Assembly: GCF_017873135.1 (NCBI RefSeq)
Contig: NZ_JAGGJV010000004.1
Location: 62,001-126,000 of the forward strand
DNA length: 64,000 nt
Source: Rhizobium herbae
GTDB lineage: Bacteria > Pseudomonadota > Alphaproteobacteria > Rhizobiales > Rhizobiaceae
Direction of reading: 5' to 3'
Shown: positions 9,482 to 17,369 of the stretch, one piece after another
How positions within the stretch are numbered: position 1 is the stretch's first letter
Layout: each line of letters begins with the position of its first letter
Made by a program: the position numbers and the translations under genes
The notes under the pieces: generated by a model
Told to the model about the DNA's origin: nothing
The model's input: the letters and a program-made list of their open reading frames with translations, nothing else
Databases searched by the model: none

Positions 9482-9841
9482 TCAAGCCGCCAGCGCCACT
9501 GCCACCGCCTTGCGGATATCCGGAAGCGTGAACGGCTTCGACACGACGTCAATCACCTTGCCGTCGAGATTGTCGGCGCGCTCGCGCTGCTCTGCATATC
9601 CCGTCATCAGCAGAATCTTCAGCGCCGGAAACGCGGCCGAGGCCTGGAGGGCGAGTTCGATGCCGTCCATGACGGGCATGCGAATATCCGACAGTAGCAG
9701 ATCGAAGCTTTCGCCCCGAAGGCAGGCAAGCCCCTCGGCACCATCGGCGGCTTCCACAGTCTCGTGCCCGTCGAGCTGCAAGGCGCGGGCAACGAAACGG
9801 CGCAGGCCGTCCTCATCTTCGGTAATCAGGATTTTCGCCAT
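9482..9841 (-). CDS. cpdR: CpdR-type single-domain response regulator
   Basis: 119 residues from ATG 9841. It is a lone receiver domain: acidic pair EDED, phospho-acceptor Asp in LLLSDIRMPVMDG, Thr in LMTGYA, Lys in VSKPF. The sequence (ARALQLDGHETVEAADGAEGL) is typical of alphaproteobacterial CpdR. Unphosphorylated CpdR primes ClpXP for degradation of CtrA and other substrates, and it is phosphorylated through ChpT, also encoded here (55256-55903). It lies downstream of hpt on the same strand. Confidence 0.9.
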   Translation of the reverse strand: MAKILITEDEDGLRRFVARALQLDGHETVEAADGAEGLACLRGESFDLLLSDIRMPVMDGIELALQASAAFPALKILLMTGYAEQRERADNLDGKVIDVVSKPFTLPDIRKAVAVALAA

Positions 9842-10000
9842 CATGGCCTCCGGTTCGGCAACAATTCGCCGGGACGCGCGCCCTTGAGGCACCAGGTCCC
9901 TGATCCGCAGCACAGAAGCTGCGGGGTCAACACCACCAGAGTTTTGTTTGTTTTCCGTAAACGCGGATGGCCAGATCAGGAATTGTCCACAGCCGGATGG

Positions 10001-10546
10001 CTATTCGGCGTCGCCCGTGACGATGCCGACGAAGGGCAGTTCGCGGAAGGCATAGGCGACGTCCATGCCGTAGCCGACGACAAAATAATCCGGGCATTCG
10101 AAACCGACATAATCGGCTTCGAGATCGGTCTGGCGCTTGACTTTCTTGTCGAGAAGAACGGCGATCGTCACCGACTTGGCGCCGCGCTCCAGCATCAGTT
10201 CCTTGGCAAAAAGCAGGGTACGGCCGGATTCGAGAATGTCGTCGATCAAGAGAACATCGCGGCCATGCACGTCGCTGTCGATGTCCTTGATGATCCTGAC
10301 ACCCTGCGACACGGTACCGGTGCCGTAGCTCGACAGCGTGATGAACTCGACTTCAGGGGCAAGGCCGACAGTGTGCATGGCGCGGATCAGGTCGGCGGCG
10401 AAAATGAAGGAACCCTTGAGTACGGCAATGACGAGTAGATCGTTGATCGGCCCGTGGGCGATCTGCTCGGCCATTGCAACGTTCCGCTCGGCAATGACTT
10501 CGGCGGAATAGAGCGGCTCGATATTTTTTCCACGAACGACAGGCAT
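10001..10546 (-). CDS. hpt: Hypoxanthine phosphoribosyltransferase
   Basis: 181 residues. It salvages hypoxanthine and guanine to IMP and GMP using PRPP. Visible features are VLKGSFIFAADL (loop I), the PRPP-binding motif VLLIDDILESGRTL, and the base-binding region LDKKVKRQTDLEADYVGFE. The start PVVRGKNIEPLYS matches the family N-terminus. It is followed by cpdR about 160 bp downstream. Confidence 0.95.
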   Translation of the reverse strand: MPVVRGKNIEPLYSAEVIAERNVAMAEQIAHGPINDLLVIAVLKGSFIFAADLIRAMHTVGLAPEVEFITLSSYGTGTVSQGVRIIKDIDSDVHGRDVLLIDDILESGRTLLFAKELMLERGAKSVTIAVLLDKKVKRQTDLEADYVGFECPDYFVVGYGMDVAYAFRELPFVGIVTGDAE

Positions 10547-10614
10547 ACGGATAGTCTCCAGAAATATCTTGGAGACTGCGTTTCATGCCTCCGGAGCCTA
10601 GCCGCTTAGCACAG

Positions 10615-11289
10615 TCAGGGAGCCGAATCACCCGGCTGGCCGAAGGAAAGCGCCACACCGGGCAGTTTTCCACCTGTGTGTAGAAGGCGGGTGGAAAAGG
10701 CGCGGCTTTCTCCCGGCGCAAGAACGGCTTGATCGGAAACGATCCGGCTGGCGGTCCGCCGATGACCGTTGGCGATGACATCGACGAGGATTGTCGGGAC
10801 CGCCTTCGGCGCATCGGATTGGTTTTGGACCGCGCCATGGACAGAAAGGATCTTCATGCCGTTGGCGTCGTTCAGCGACGTGGTGACGTCATTGATGGAG
10901 AGGGGCGGCGAAGAGGCGGCGGCAGGCTGGTAATGCGAGAGACCGGCGAAGAGCAGGAAGACCGGCGCACAGAGGCAGGTGACCAGGACGGCAAACGCCT
11001 TGGGCGACGCCGTCTGGAGCAGGCGCTCAAGGTGGTTCAGCGCCCACGGGAACACTGATGTAACGTTGGAATCGCTGCCGGGCCTCTGCGCAACGGTTCC
11101 TGCGCGACGGAGATTGTCATTGAACACGGGATAAGCATTGCGCCGGCTGTGCGAAGGAACGATCTCGAAATCGGCATCGACGATGTCGGCGGGACGCGGG
11201 ACAGCGGCCTTCTGAGCGGCGCGCGCCGGGCGGTCCGGCGGCAGCAGGTCCATCCTGTGCGCAGCACCATTTGAACGGAAGGCGTTCAT
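10615..11289 (-). CDS. Single-pass membrane protein, DUF3426-like C-terminal domain
   Basis: 224 residues from ATG 11289, preceded by GAGGAGAG. A cytoplasmic N-terminal half with no recognisable motif is followed by one transmembrane helix (about residues 95-115) and a periplasmic domain (INDVTTSLNDANGMKILSVHGAVQNQSD ... LAPGESRAFSTRL). The C-terminal part resembles the domain found after MJ0042 zinc fingers in alphaproteobacteria, although the finger itself is absent. It is transcribed divergently from ftsE. Function unknown. Confidence 0.7.
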   Translation of the reverse strand: MNAFRSNGAAHRMDLLPPDRPARAAQKAAVPRPADIVDADFEIVPSHSRRNAYPVFNDNLRRAGTVAQRPGSDSNVTSVFPWALNHLERLLQTASPKAFAVLVTCLCAPVFLLFAGLSHYQPAAASSPPLSINDVTTSLNDANGMKILSVHGAVQNQSDAPKAVPTILVDVIANGHRRTASRIVSDQAVLAPGESRAFSTRLLHTGGKLPGVALSFGQPGDSAP

Positions 11290-11442
11290 CGTCTCTCCTC
11301 TCGCGGCCGCACCGGCCGCGCAGAATGCCCGCAGCCTCGACAGGCTAGATTCGGGCATTGAAACAAACCTTTCTCAGACGTAAACCTAAATGGTTAATGC
11401 TTCGAAAATGGTGCTCGTGAACCGGCGTGTTTTCATGGAAAA

Positions 11443-11458
11443 TTAACCACTGTTTAAC
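11443..11458 (+). promoter_or_regulatory. Perfect CtrA box upstream of ftsE
   Basis: TTAA at 11443-11446, seven bases, TTAA at 11454-11457 and C: exactly the alphaproteobacterial CtrA consensus TTAA-N7-TTAAC. It lies about 110 bp before the ftsE start in the divergent intergenic region. CtrA itself is encoded at 53865 in this window. Confidence 0.65.
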
Positions 11459-11566
11459 CATGTTGACGCTGTAAAAGCGTGCCGTGTTGCATGCTGCGGC
11501 AAGGACCATCACATCGCCGCGAATGCATGGCAGGCGAGACTGAAGAGAAGCTGGACACTGACCCCA

Positions 11567-12226
11567 TTGATTCATTTTGAAAATGTCGGATTGCGCTATG
11601 GAATGGGTCCGGAAATCCTCCGCGACCTGACCTTCGACATTCCCAAAAAATCGTTCCAGTTCCTGACCGGTCCTTCCGGCGCCGGCAAGACGACGCTGCT
11701 CAGATTGCTGTTCCTCTCGCTGCAGCCGACACGCGGCCTGATCCGCATGTTCGACCGCAATATCTCGACCATCCCGCGCGACGAACTCCCGATGCTGCGC
11801 CGCCGCGTCGGTATCGTCTTCCAGGATTTCCGCCTGCTCGATCACCTGACGACCTACGAGAACGTCGCCCTGCCACTGCGCGTGCGCGGCAAGGACGAAT
11901 CCTCCTACCGCGCCGACGTTCTCGAACTGCTCGGCTGGGTCGGGCTCGGCGAGCGGATCAATGTACTGCCGCCGGTTCTTTCCGGTGGCGAGAAGCAGCG
12001 CGCGGCAATCGCGCGTGCTTTGATCGACCGGCCGGAAATCCTTTTGGCCGACGAGCCCACCGGCAATGTCGATCCGCCGATGGCGCGCCGCCTGCTCAAT
12101 CTGTTTCTCGAACTCAACCGTCTCGGCACCGCCGTCGTCATCGCCACCCATGACCTTTCGCTGATGGATCAGGTCGAGGCGCGCCGGATGATCCTCTCGC
12201 AGGGGCGGCTCGACATCTATGAGTGA
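11567..12226 (+). CDS. ftsE: Cell division ATP-binding protein FtsE
   Basis: 219 residues. It is the ABC ATPase of the FtsEX complex, which couples the divisome to periplasmic peptidoglycan hydrolases. Walker A is GPSGAGKTT (about residue 36), Q-loop VFQDFRLLD, signature LSGGEKQR, Walker B ILLADEPTGNVD, H-loop ATHD. The start is TTG at 11567, as the conserved N-terminus IHFENVGLRYG begins there and no better codon is visible. The stop overlaps ftsX by 8 bases, showing translational coupling. Confidence 0.95.
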   Translation: MIHFENVGLRYGMGPEILRDLTFDIPKKSFQFLTGPSGAGKTTLLRLLFLSLQPTRGLIRMFDRNISTIPRDELPMLRRRVGIVFQDFRLLDHLTTYENVALPLRVRGKDESSYRADVLELLGWVGLGERINVLPPVLSGGEKQRAAIARALIDRPEILLADEPTGNVDPPMARRLLNLFLELNRLGTAVVIATHDLSLMDQVEARRMILSQGRLDIYE

Positions 12227-13229
12227 AGCCCGCGTCACCGACCGCGCCGGACCGGCAGCACCGCAGGAGCGCAAGGCTTCCCTGCGTGTACGCCCGACCG
12301 CGCCGATCGTGCCGCCCGGCAATGTGTCCGGCAATGCCCTGATGCTGGTCATCGCCATCATGGCCTTTCTTGCCTGCCTGACGCTCGGCGCGGTCAGCAT
12401 GGTGCGCTCGACGGCGCAGAGCTGGCAAAGCCAGATTTCCCGTGAGATCACCATCCAGATCAAGCCGGACGAAAAACTCGACATGGAAAAGGCACTCGCC
12501 GACGCGCGCGATCTCGCCCTGACCTTTGAAGGCACCACCGACGGAACGATCGTCGACAAGGCGGCGACCGCCCGCCTGCTCGAGCCGTGGCTGGGCGAAG
12601 GCCTCGATATCGACGATCTGCCGGTGCCGCGCCTCGTCATCATTACCATCGACGAACAGAACCCGCCGGATTTCGCCGCGATGCGCGCGATGCTGACGGA
12701 GACCATCCCGCAAGCCTATCTCGACGATCACCGCACCTGGGTCGACCGGCTGGTGGCGATGGCGCATACGACGGCGCTGATCGGCACCGGCGTGCTGGTG
12801 CTGGTGTTCTCGGCCATGGTGCTGACCGTCATCTTCGCGACGCGCGGGACGCTGTCGGGCAACCGGCATATCGTCGAGGTGCTGCATTTCGTCGGCGCCG
12901 AGGCCGGTTTCGTCGCGTCGGAATTCCAGAAACATTTCCTGAAAATCAGCCTGAAGGGCGCCGGCGCCGGCGGGCTTCTGGCTGCGGCCTGCTTCGCGAT
13001 CGCAAGCTTCTGGCAGTCGCGGTCGCTGGCGACGCCGCAGAGCGACCAGGCGACGGCCATGTTCGGCAGTTTTTCCATTGGCTATACCGGTTACCTCGGC
13101 ATCGCCGCCGTCATGATCGTCATTGCGCTTTTGACGACGCTGACGGCCCGTTTCACGGTGATGCGGACCATCTACGAGATCGACCTGATCCGGTCCGATC
13201 CGGCACGCATCGACGGCAACCAGACCTGA
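12219..13229 (+). CDS. ftsX: Cell division protein FtsX
   Basis: 336 residues. It is the membrane partner of FtsE. A cytoplasmic N-terminus, TM1 (about residues 38-58), a periplasmic domain of some 130 residues that would contact a hydrolase activator, then three more helices (about 180-205, 245-262, 285-312) give the FtsX layout. The ATG lies inside the last codons of ftsE. Confidence 0.94.
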   Translation: MSEARVTDRAGPAAPQERKASLRVRPTAPIVPPGNVSGNALMLVIAIMAFLACLTLGAVSMVRSTAQSWQSQISREITIQIKPDEKLDMEKALADARDLALTFEGTTDGTIVDKAATARLLEPWLGEGLDIDDLPVPRLVIITIDEQNPPDFAAMRAMLTETIPQAYLDDHRTWVDRLVAMAHTTALIGTGVLVLVFSAMVLTVIFATRGTLSGNRHIVEVLHFVGAEAGFVASEFQKHFLKISLKGAGAGGLLAAACFAIASFWQSRSLATPQSDQATAMFGSFSIGYTGYLGIAAVMIVIALLTTLTARFTVMRTIYEIDLIRSDPARIDGNQT

Positions 13230-13320
13230 CCACGATGATTGCGTTGCCTTGCATCCATTCCTTGCCGCAATCTGCCTCTATGGAAGAATCACAGCAGCCG
13301 GCGGAGTACCAGGAAAAGCA

Positions 13321-14016
13321 ATGAGCGAAAGCGAAACGCGGCGGAAGGCAACGCTGGTGCGAAGGCATGTGAGTCTCCGCCGCCGATTGGTGCGGCTGAC
13401 ATTCTACGTGCTTCTGCTGACTGCCGGCTGTGCCGCGGCAGGCTTCCTCTATTTCGCCGATTCCGTTGCCTCCCTTCAGCCGCCGGCCAATCCGAAGGCC
13501 GATGCGATCGTCGTCCTCACCGGAGGCTTCCAACGGATCGACCAGGCGGTCGAACTGCTGAAAACCGGAGCAGGAAAACGGCTGCTGATCTCGGGCGTCC
13601 ACCCATCGACGACGGGCGGCCAGATCCGGCGCAACACCCAGAGCTCGGCCGATCTGTTCAGATGCTGCGTCGATATCGGCCACGATGCGATCGATACGAT
13701 CGGCAACGCCAACGAGACCGCCAACTGGATCCGCGACAACGGCTACCGCAGCATTCTGGTTGTCACCAACAACTACCATATGCCGCGCAGCCTGCTCGAA
13801 TTGCGCCGGGCCAATCCGGAGATCGAGTTCATCGCCTATCCCGTCGTCAACTCCGATTTGAAGAGCACCAACTGGCTGCGCAACCCGATTGTGCTGAAAA
13901 CGATCCTCTCGGAATATCTCAAGCTGACGATCGCCTCCGTGCGCGACGCGCTGGGCGCCCGTCCTGCAAGCGGGCTGCGCACCGAAGGCAAGGAGACCAG
14001 CGCTTCCGGGAATTGA
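13321..14016 (+). CDS. YdcF/ElyC-family (DUF218) membrane protein
   Basis: 231 residues from ATG 13321, which follows AGGAAAAG. One transmembrane helix (about residues 22-42) anchors a DUF218 domain with DAIVVLTGG, KRLLISGVHP, GNANETANWI and VVTNNYHMPRS. DUF218 proteins (SanA/ElyC/YdcF) are linked to envelope integrity and peptidoglycan or lipid-carrier metabolism, though the chemistry is unresolved. It sits between ftsX and plsC on the same strand, an envelope-biogenesis context. Confidence 0.88.
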   Translation: MSESETRRKATLVRRHVSLRRRLVRLTFYVLLLTAGCAAAGFLYFADSVASLQPPANPKADAIVVLTGGFQRIDQAVELLKTGAGKRLLISGVHPSTTGGQIRRNTQSSADLFRCCVDIGHDAIDTIGNANETANWIRDNGYRSILVVTNNYHMPRSLLELRRANPEIEFIAYPVVNSDLKSTNWLRNPIVLKTILSEYLKLTIASVRDALGARPASGLRTEGKETSASGN

Positions 14017-14112
14017 GCCCCGACAGCACGATCTTGCGAGCGAAGCAGTTTTCCTTGCCGAGATATTCGTGTACGCAGCGGATCATTCTTGTTGCCGTGA
14101 AAGTCCACCTTG

Positions 14113-14898
14113 ATGATCATCCTGCGTTCAGTCCTGTTCAACATCGTCTTCTACATCAACCTGATCGCCCAGATGATCGTGATGACGCCGTTCTACTTCC
14201 TGTCGCCGCGCAAGACATCCTGGTTCGTTCCGAAGAACTGGGCCCGCAGCAATCACTGGCTTTTCCGTGTCATCGTCGGCACGACCTTCGAGATCGAGGG
14301 ACTGGAGAATATTCCCGAGGGCGGCTACATCTTCGCACCGAAACACCAGTCGTTCTGGGACGTCTATGCGCTGCTGCCCTGGCTGTCCGACCCCTTCTTC
14401 ATCCTGAAGCGCGAACTCGTCTGGATTCCGCTGTTCGGCTGGTACGTGCAGAAGCAGCGCATGGTGCCGGTCGATCGCGGTGCCCGCGGCAAGGTGATGG
14501 CAGCGGTGATGAAACGCGCACGGGACGAGTTGGCGACGGGACGACAGTTGATCATCTATCCCGAGGGCACGCGCCGTCCGCCGGGTGCCCCGCCCGAATA
14601 CAAATACGGCATTGCCCGGCTCTACCGCGATCTCGACATGCCGGTGGTGCCCGTCGTCATGCACCCGGGCCTGTTCTGGCCGCGCCGCAAGTTCCTGCGC
14701 TATCCCGGCCATTTCAAGGTGCAGATCCTGCCGCCGATCGAATCGGGCCTCGATCCCGACGTTTTCCTGAAGACATTGGTCGATGTCATGGAAACCGCCA
14801 GCGACGCGCTGCTGGTGGAAACGGTGAAGAACAATCCGCATCTGCCCCTGCCGCCGACGGCAGCGCAGCGGCTGAAGGAACTGCAGACTCAGGTCTGA
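14113..14898 (+). CDS. plsC: 1-acyl-sn-glycerol-3-phosphate acyltransferase
   Basis: 261 residues. It acylates lysophosphatidate to phosphatidate at the inner membrane. An N-terminal hydrophobic segment precedes the catalytic motif KHQSFWD (H-x4-D), the substrate motif YPEGTRR and the region VVPVVMHPG. The ATG at 14113 directly follows an in-frame TTG. The last ten bases overlap the convergent ChaC-like gene. Confidence 0.92.
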   Translation: MIILRSVLFNIVFYINLIAQMIVMTPFYFLSPRKTSWFVPKNWARSNHWLFRVIVGTTFEIEGLENIPEGGYIFAPKHQSFWDVYALLPWLSDPFFILKRELVWIPLFGWYVQKQRMVPVDRGARGKVMAAVMKRARDELATGRQLIIYPEGTRRPPGAPPEYKYGIARLYRDLDMPVVPVVMHPGLFWPRRKFLRYPGHFKVQILPPIESGLDPDVFLKTLVDVMETASDALLVETVKNNPHLPLPPTAAQRLKELQTQV

Positions 14899-15434
14899 GG
14901 CGGCATTCGCCCGATGGCGGCGGCCACCTCTTCCAGCCAGTGATCGCGGATGCCCATCTCCTTGAGATGAGCAAGCGTGTTCAGGACATATTCGGTATTC
15001 GCCCCTGATTTCCCGTGCGACACGGCAACTGTCGCCGCCGCGTCCTCCACGCTCAATGCACCGGCATACTGCACATGGGCACGGTCGATCGTGTAGGCCA
15101 GCGCCGGCACGCGGCGCCCGTCGGCAAGCAGCACCGGCATGATACGCTCCTTGTAGACATGGGTCACCAGTTCCCGCTCGCGCAGATAGCCGATGACCCC
15201 GTCCTTCTCCTCCGGAGCGACCTTGAAGGCCATGCCCCGGCAGGAGCCGCCATAATCGAGGCCGAGCACGAGGCCGGGGCGTTCCGGCGTTCCCCGGTGC
15301 ACGAAGGAGCGGACGCAAAGCGAGCGCCGGTAGCCGAAGGCCCGGGCGGTCATCTTGTCGGTAAAGGCAAAGCCGGGGTTCCACATCAGCGAACCGTAGC
15401 CAAACACCCAAAAATCGTCCATATCCACTGCCAT
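14889..15434 (-). CDS. ChaC-like gamma-glutamylcyclotransferase
   Basis: 181 residues. The FGYGSLMWNPGF motif near the N-terminus forms the substrate loop of the cyclotransferase fold, and a conserved catalytic Glu lies in the central part (EKDGVIGYLRERE). ChaC proteins cleave glutathione to 5-oxoproline and Cys-Gly. The start at 15434 has GGATA upstream; MDDFWVFG at 15422 is the alternative. Confidence 0.88.
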   Translation of the reverse strand: MAVDMDDFWVFGYGSLMWNPGFAFTDKMTARAFGYRRSLCVRSFVHRGTPERPGLVLGLDYGGSCRGMAFKVAPEEKDGVIGYLRERELVTHVYKERIMPVLLADGRRVPALAYTIDRAHVQYAGALSVEDAAATVAVSHGKSGANTEYVLNTLAHLKEMGIRDHWLEEVAAAIGRMPPQT

Positions 15435-15637
15435 TCATATCCATGCCATCCCGGCGCCACAAAACGGGGCCAGGAGCGGCGGATAGACCACCCTGGTGCT
15501 TTCCTAGCGCATCTGCCTGGCAATCGGAATCGATTTTCCGACGATTGCGGAGCACATGCGGCAGCGGGACCTCCAGATCGGCAGACCGAAATCCTCGTGT
15601 CGTGGCGTCGAAGACGAGCGACAGTCCGGAGTAGACC

Positions 15638-16681
15638 ATGACCGCAGCAGACATTGCCGAAATCCCCGTCGGAAGCCGGAAAATCAGGCGGCTGGCCATC
15701 GGCATCGTGCTGTTTCTGGCCGTCTATTGCGGCGCATGGTTTTTCGCCGCCGACCAGATCCAGAGCCGCCTCTCGGCATTCCTCACCGAAAGACAGGCAA
15801 CGGGTTCGTCGGCGCAGTGCGGCGGCATGGACGTGCGCGGCTTTCCCTTCCGTATCGGATTGTTCTGCGACACGGTGCGCCTCGATGACACGGCGCAGGG
15901 CGCCTCTGCGACCTTCGGCGCGCTGCGTTCGGCTGCCCAGATCTATCAGCCGGGGCACGCCGTGATCGAACTCGACGGACCGGCGGAAATCCGCGTATCG
16001 CCCGGCTTGTCGATATCTGCCGATTGGGCGCTGATGCATGCCAGCATCCAGGCAACGTTGTCCGGCCTTGACCGCACGTCGATGACGTATGACCGGCTCA
16101 CAGGCACGTCTGTCCTGCCGGCCGTGGAAGAGGATGCGGCAGCCGGGGCCACGCATAAGCTCGCCTTCAGCGCGGCACATGGCGAGGCGCATTTCCGGCA
16201 GAATGGTCCCGATCTGGATGCCGCCCTCAGCGTCGACCAGTTCGACGCAAAGCTGGACAATGACCTCAGCCTTCTGCCGCCCGTCAATGCCAGCGCCGAC
16301 ATGACGATTGTCGACCGCGCCGCATTGATGCAGGCCGGCGGGCTCAAATCCGGCGCGCTGCGCAACAGCAAGGGTGAGATGCGCAACCTGACGCTCGATC
16401 TCGGCGGCGGCATGGTGACCACAGCATCCGGCCCCTTCAGCGTCGACGATCAGGGGCTGATCTCGGGCGAGTTCCGCGTCAGCATGAAGAACATCGAAGG
16501 CTGGCGCCAGAATCTCGTCAAGGTCTTCACCGACAAGGACGGCACGGCCATGGTCAACAACATCGCCAACATGCTGACGGCGCTCGCCGACGGCAAGAAC
16601 GAGGCGAGCGTGAAGCTCAACGTCCGCGACGGGATCGCGTTTCTGGCGTTCTTCCCGATTGGGGAACTGCCGCGGATTTGA
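15638..16681 (+). CDS. DUF2125 domain-containing membrane-anchored protein
   Basis: 347 residues. A short cytoplasmic N-terminus, one transmembrane helix (about 20-40) and a long periplasmic domain beginning CGGMDVRGFPFRIGLFCD, the usual start of the DUF2125 family of alphaproteobacteria. No catalytic motif is visible; function unknown. The resemblance to AsmA-like lipid-transfer folds is only general. Confidence 0.85.
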   Translation: MTAADIAEIPVGSRKIRRLAIGIVLFLAVYCGAWFFAADQIQSRLSAFLTERQATGSSAQCGGMDVRGFPFRIGLFCDTVRLDDTAQGASATFGALRSAAQIYQPGHAVIELDGPAEIRVSPGLSISADWALMHASIQATLSGLDRTSMTYDRLTGTSVLPAVEEDAAAGATHKLAFSAAHGEAHFRQNGPDLDAALSVDQFDAKLDNDLSLLPPVNASADMTIVDRAALMQAGGLKSGALRNSKGEMRNLTLDLGGGMVTTASGPFSVDDQGLISGEFRVSMKNIEGWRQNLVKVFTDKDGTAMVNNIANMLTALADGKNEASVKLNVRDGIAFLAFFPIGELPRI

Positions 16682-16736
16682 TCCAACGACCCTGCGGCCA
16701 TCATCCCGATACGGCCCGCCATGCGTTTGTGAGGCA

Positions 16737-16877
16737 TTGGCAGATCCTCGGGTCAAGCCCGAGGATGACGACCTTGGGAAGGGGCTCAGCTAAAAATTCC
16801 TGCTGCAAAGAGCCGGTTGTTTGCGCAAAACCCACCTCCCCGCCGTCATCCTCGGGCTTGACCCGAGGATCTGCCAA
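16737..16877. repeat. RIME/REP-like palindromic repeat pair
   Basis: A 34-base unit at 16737-16770 and its exact reverse complement at 16844-16877 are separated by 73 bases. Each unit is itself a near palindrome (ATCCTCGGG, short loop, CCCGAGGAT). This matches rhizobial intergenic mosaic or REP-type elements, which occur in many copies. It lies just after the stop of the DUF2125 gene. Confidence 0.85.
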
Positions 16878-16989
16878 CGCCCCCTAAAGTCTCATTCCCG
16901 ATGGCTGGACACCTCACGTCAAATCGCATCTCAAAAAAATCATCCCCGTTCATCCCCGCCCCCAAAACCCATGCCATACTCCTGATCGT

Positions 16990-17256
16990 TCCGCCGAGGA
17001 TACACTGCCAGCCGTGGCAGCGAGGCGGGGCCGGCGCCGGGTGTGGGGAAAGGACGGAAGTCCTCATATCAGGGGTTCGCGGAAAATGGTTTCCCTCCGC
17101 AGGCTGTCGCGGCTGCGGACGTGCCTGTGTGGCACAGAGGACCGGCTTGAAGCCCGGTCGCAGAGAAACCGGAGTCGCGGGCAGAAACCGCCGAACGGGG
17201 CGCTGGCGAAAGCCACTTTCCCACTACCCAAAACGAGGCTCTTGCGAGCGCCCCGT
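16990..17256 (+). ncRNA. Candidate structured RNA of unknown class
   Basis: This gene-free, GC-rich stretch holds a dense series of helices. CCGCC 16991-16995 pairs with GGCGG 17024-17028 around a CTGCCA/TGGCAG hairpin (17005-17020). AGGAC-GGAA-GTCCT is at 17051-17064. GCGGA/TCCGC pairs 17079-17083 with 17096-17100. Hairpins GTGCC/GGCAC (17121-17135) and GACCGG/CCGGTC (17140-17159) are enclosed by CTGC/GCAG. CGGGGCGCT (17196-17204) pairs with AGCGCCCCG (17247-17255) around TGGC-GAAA-GCCA. GNRA-type loops favour the + strand. RNase P, tmRNA and cobalamin signatures are absent. No promoter or terminator is certain. Confidence 0.45.
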
Positions 17257-17369
17257 CCGACCTGTTCTTTGACACCACGGCGAGGGATCGCGCGTGGATG
17301 GAGGTGTGTGCGGGAGCGATTGTGCTACGCGGCGTGAGGAAGGGAAACCGCAGGCTCGGCTGCAAAGAC

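Noticed and set aside
16990..17256. RNase P RNA, tmRNA or cobalamin riboswitch
   Set aside because: The conserved GAGGAAAGTCC of RNase P, the tag-coding segment of tmRNA and the B12-box are all absent, so these known classes do not fit.
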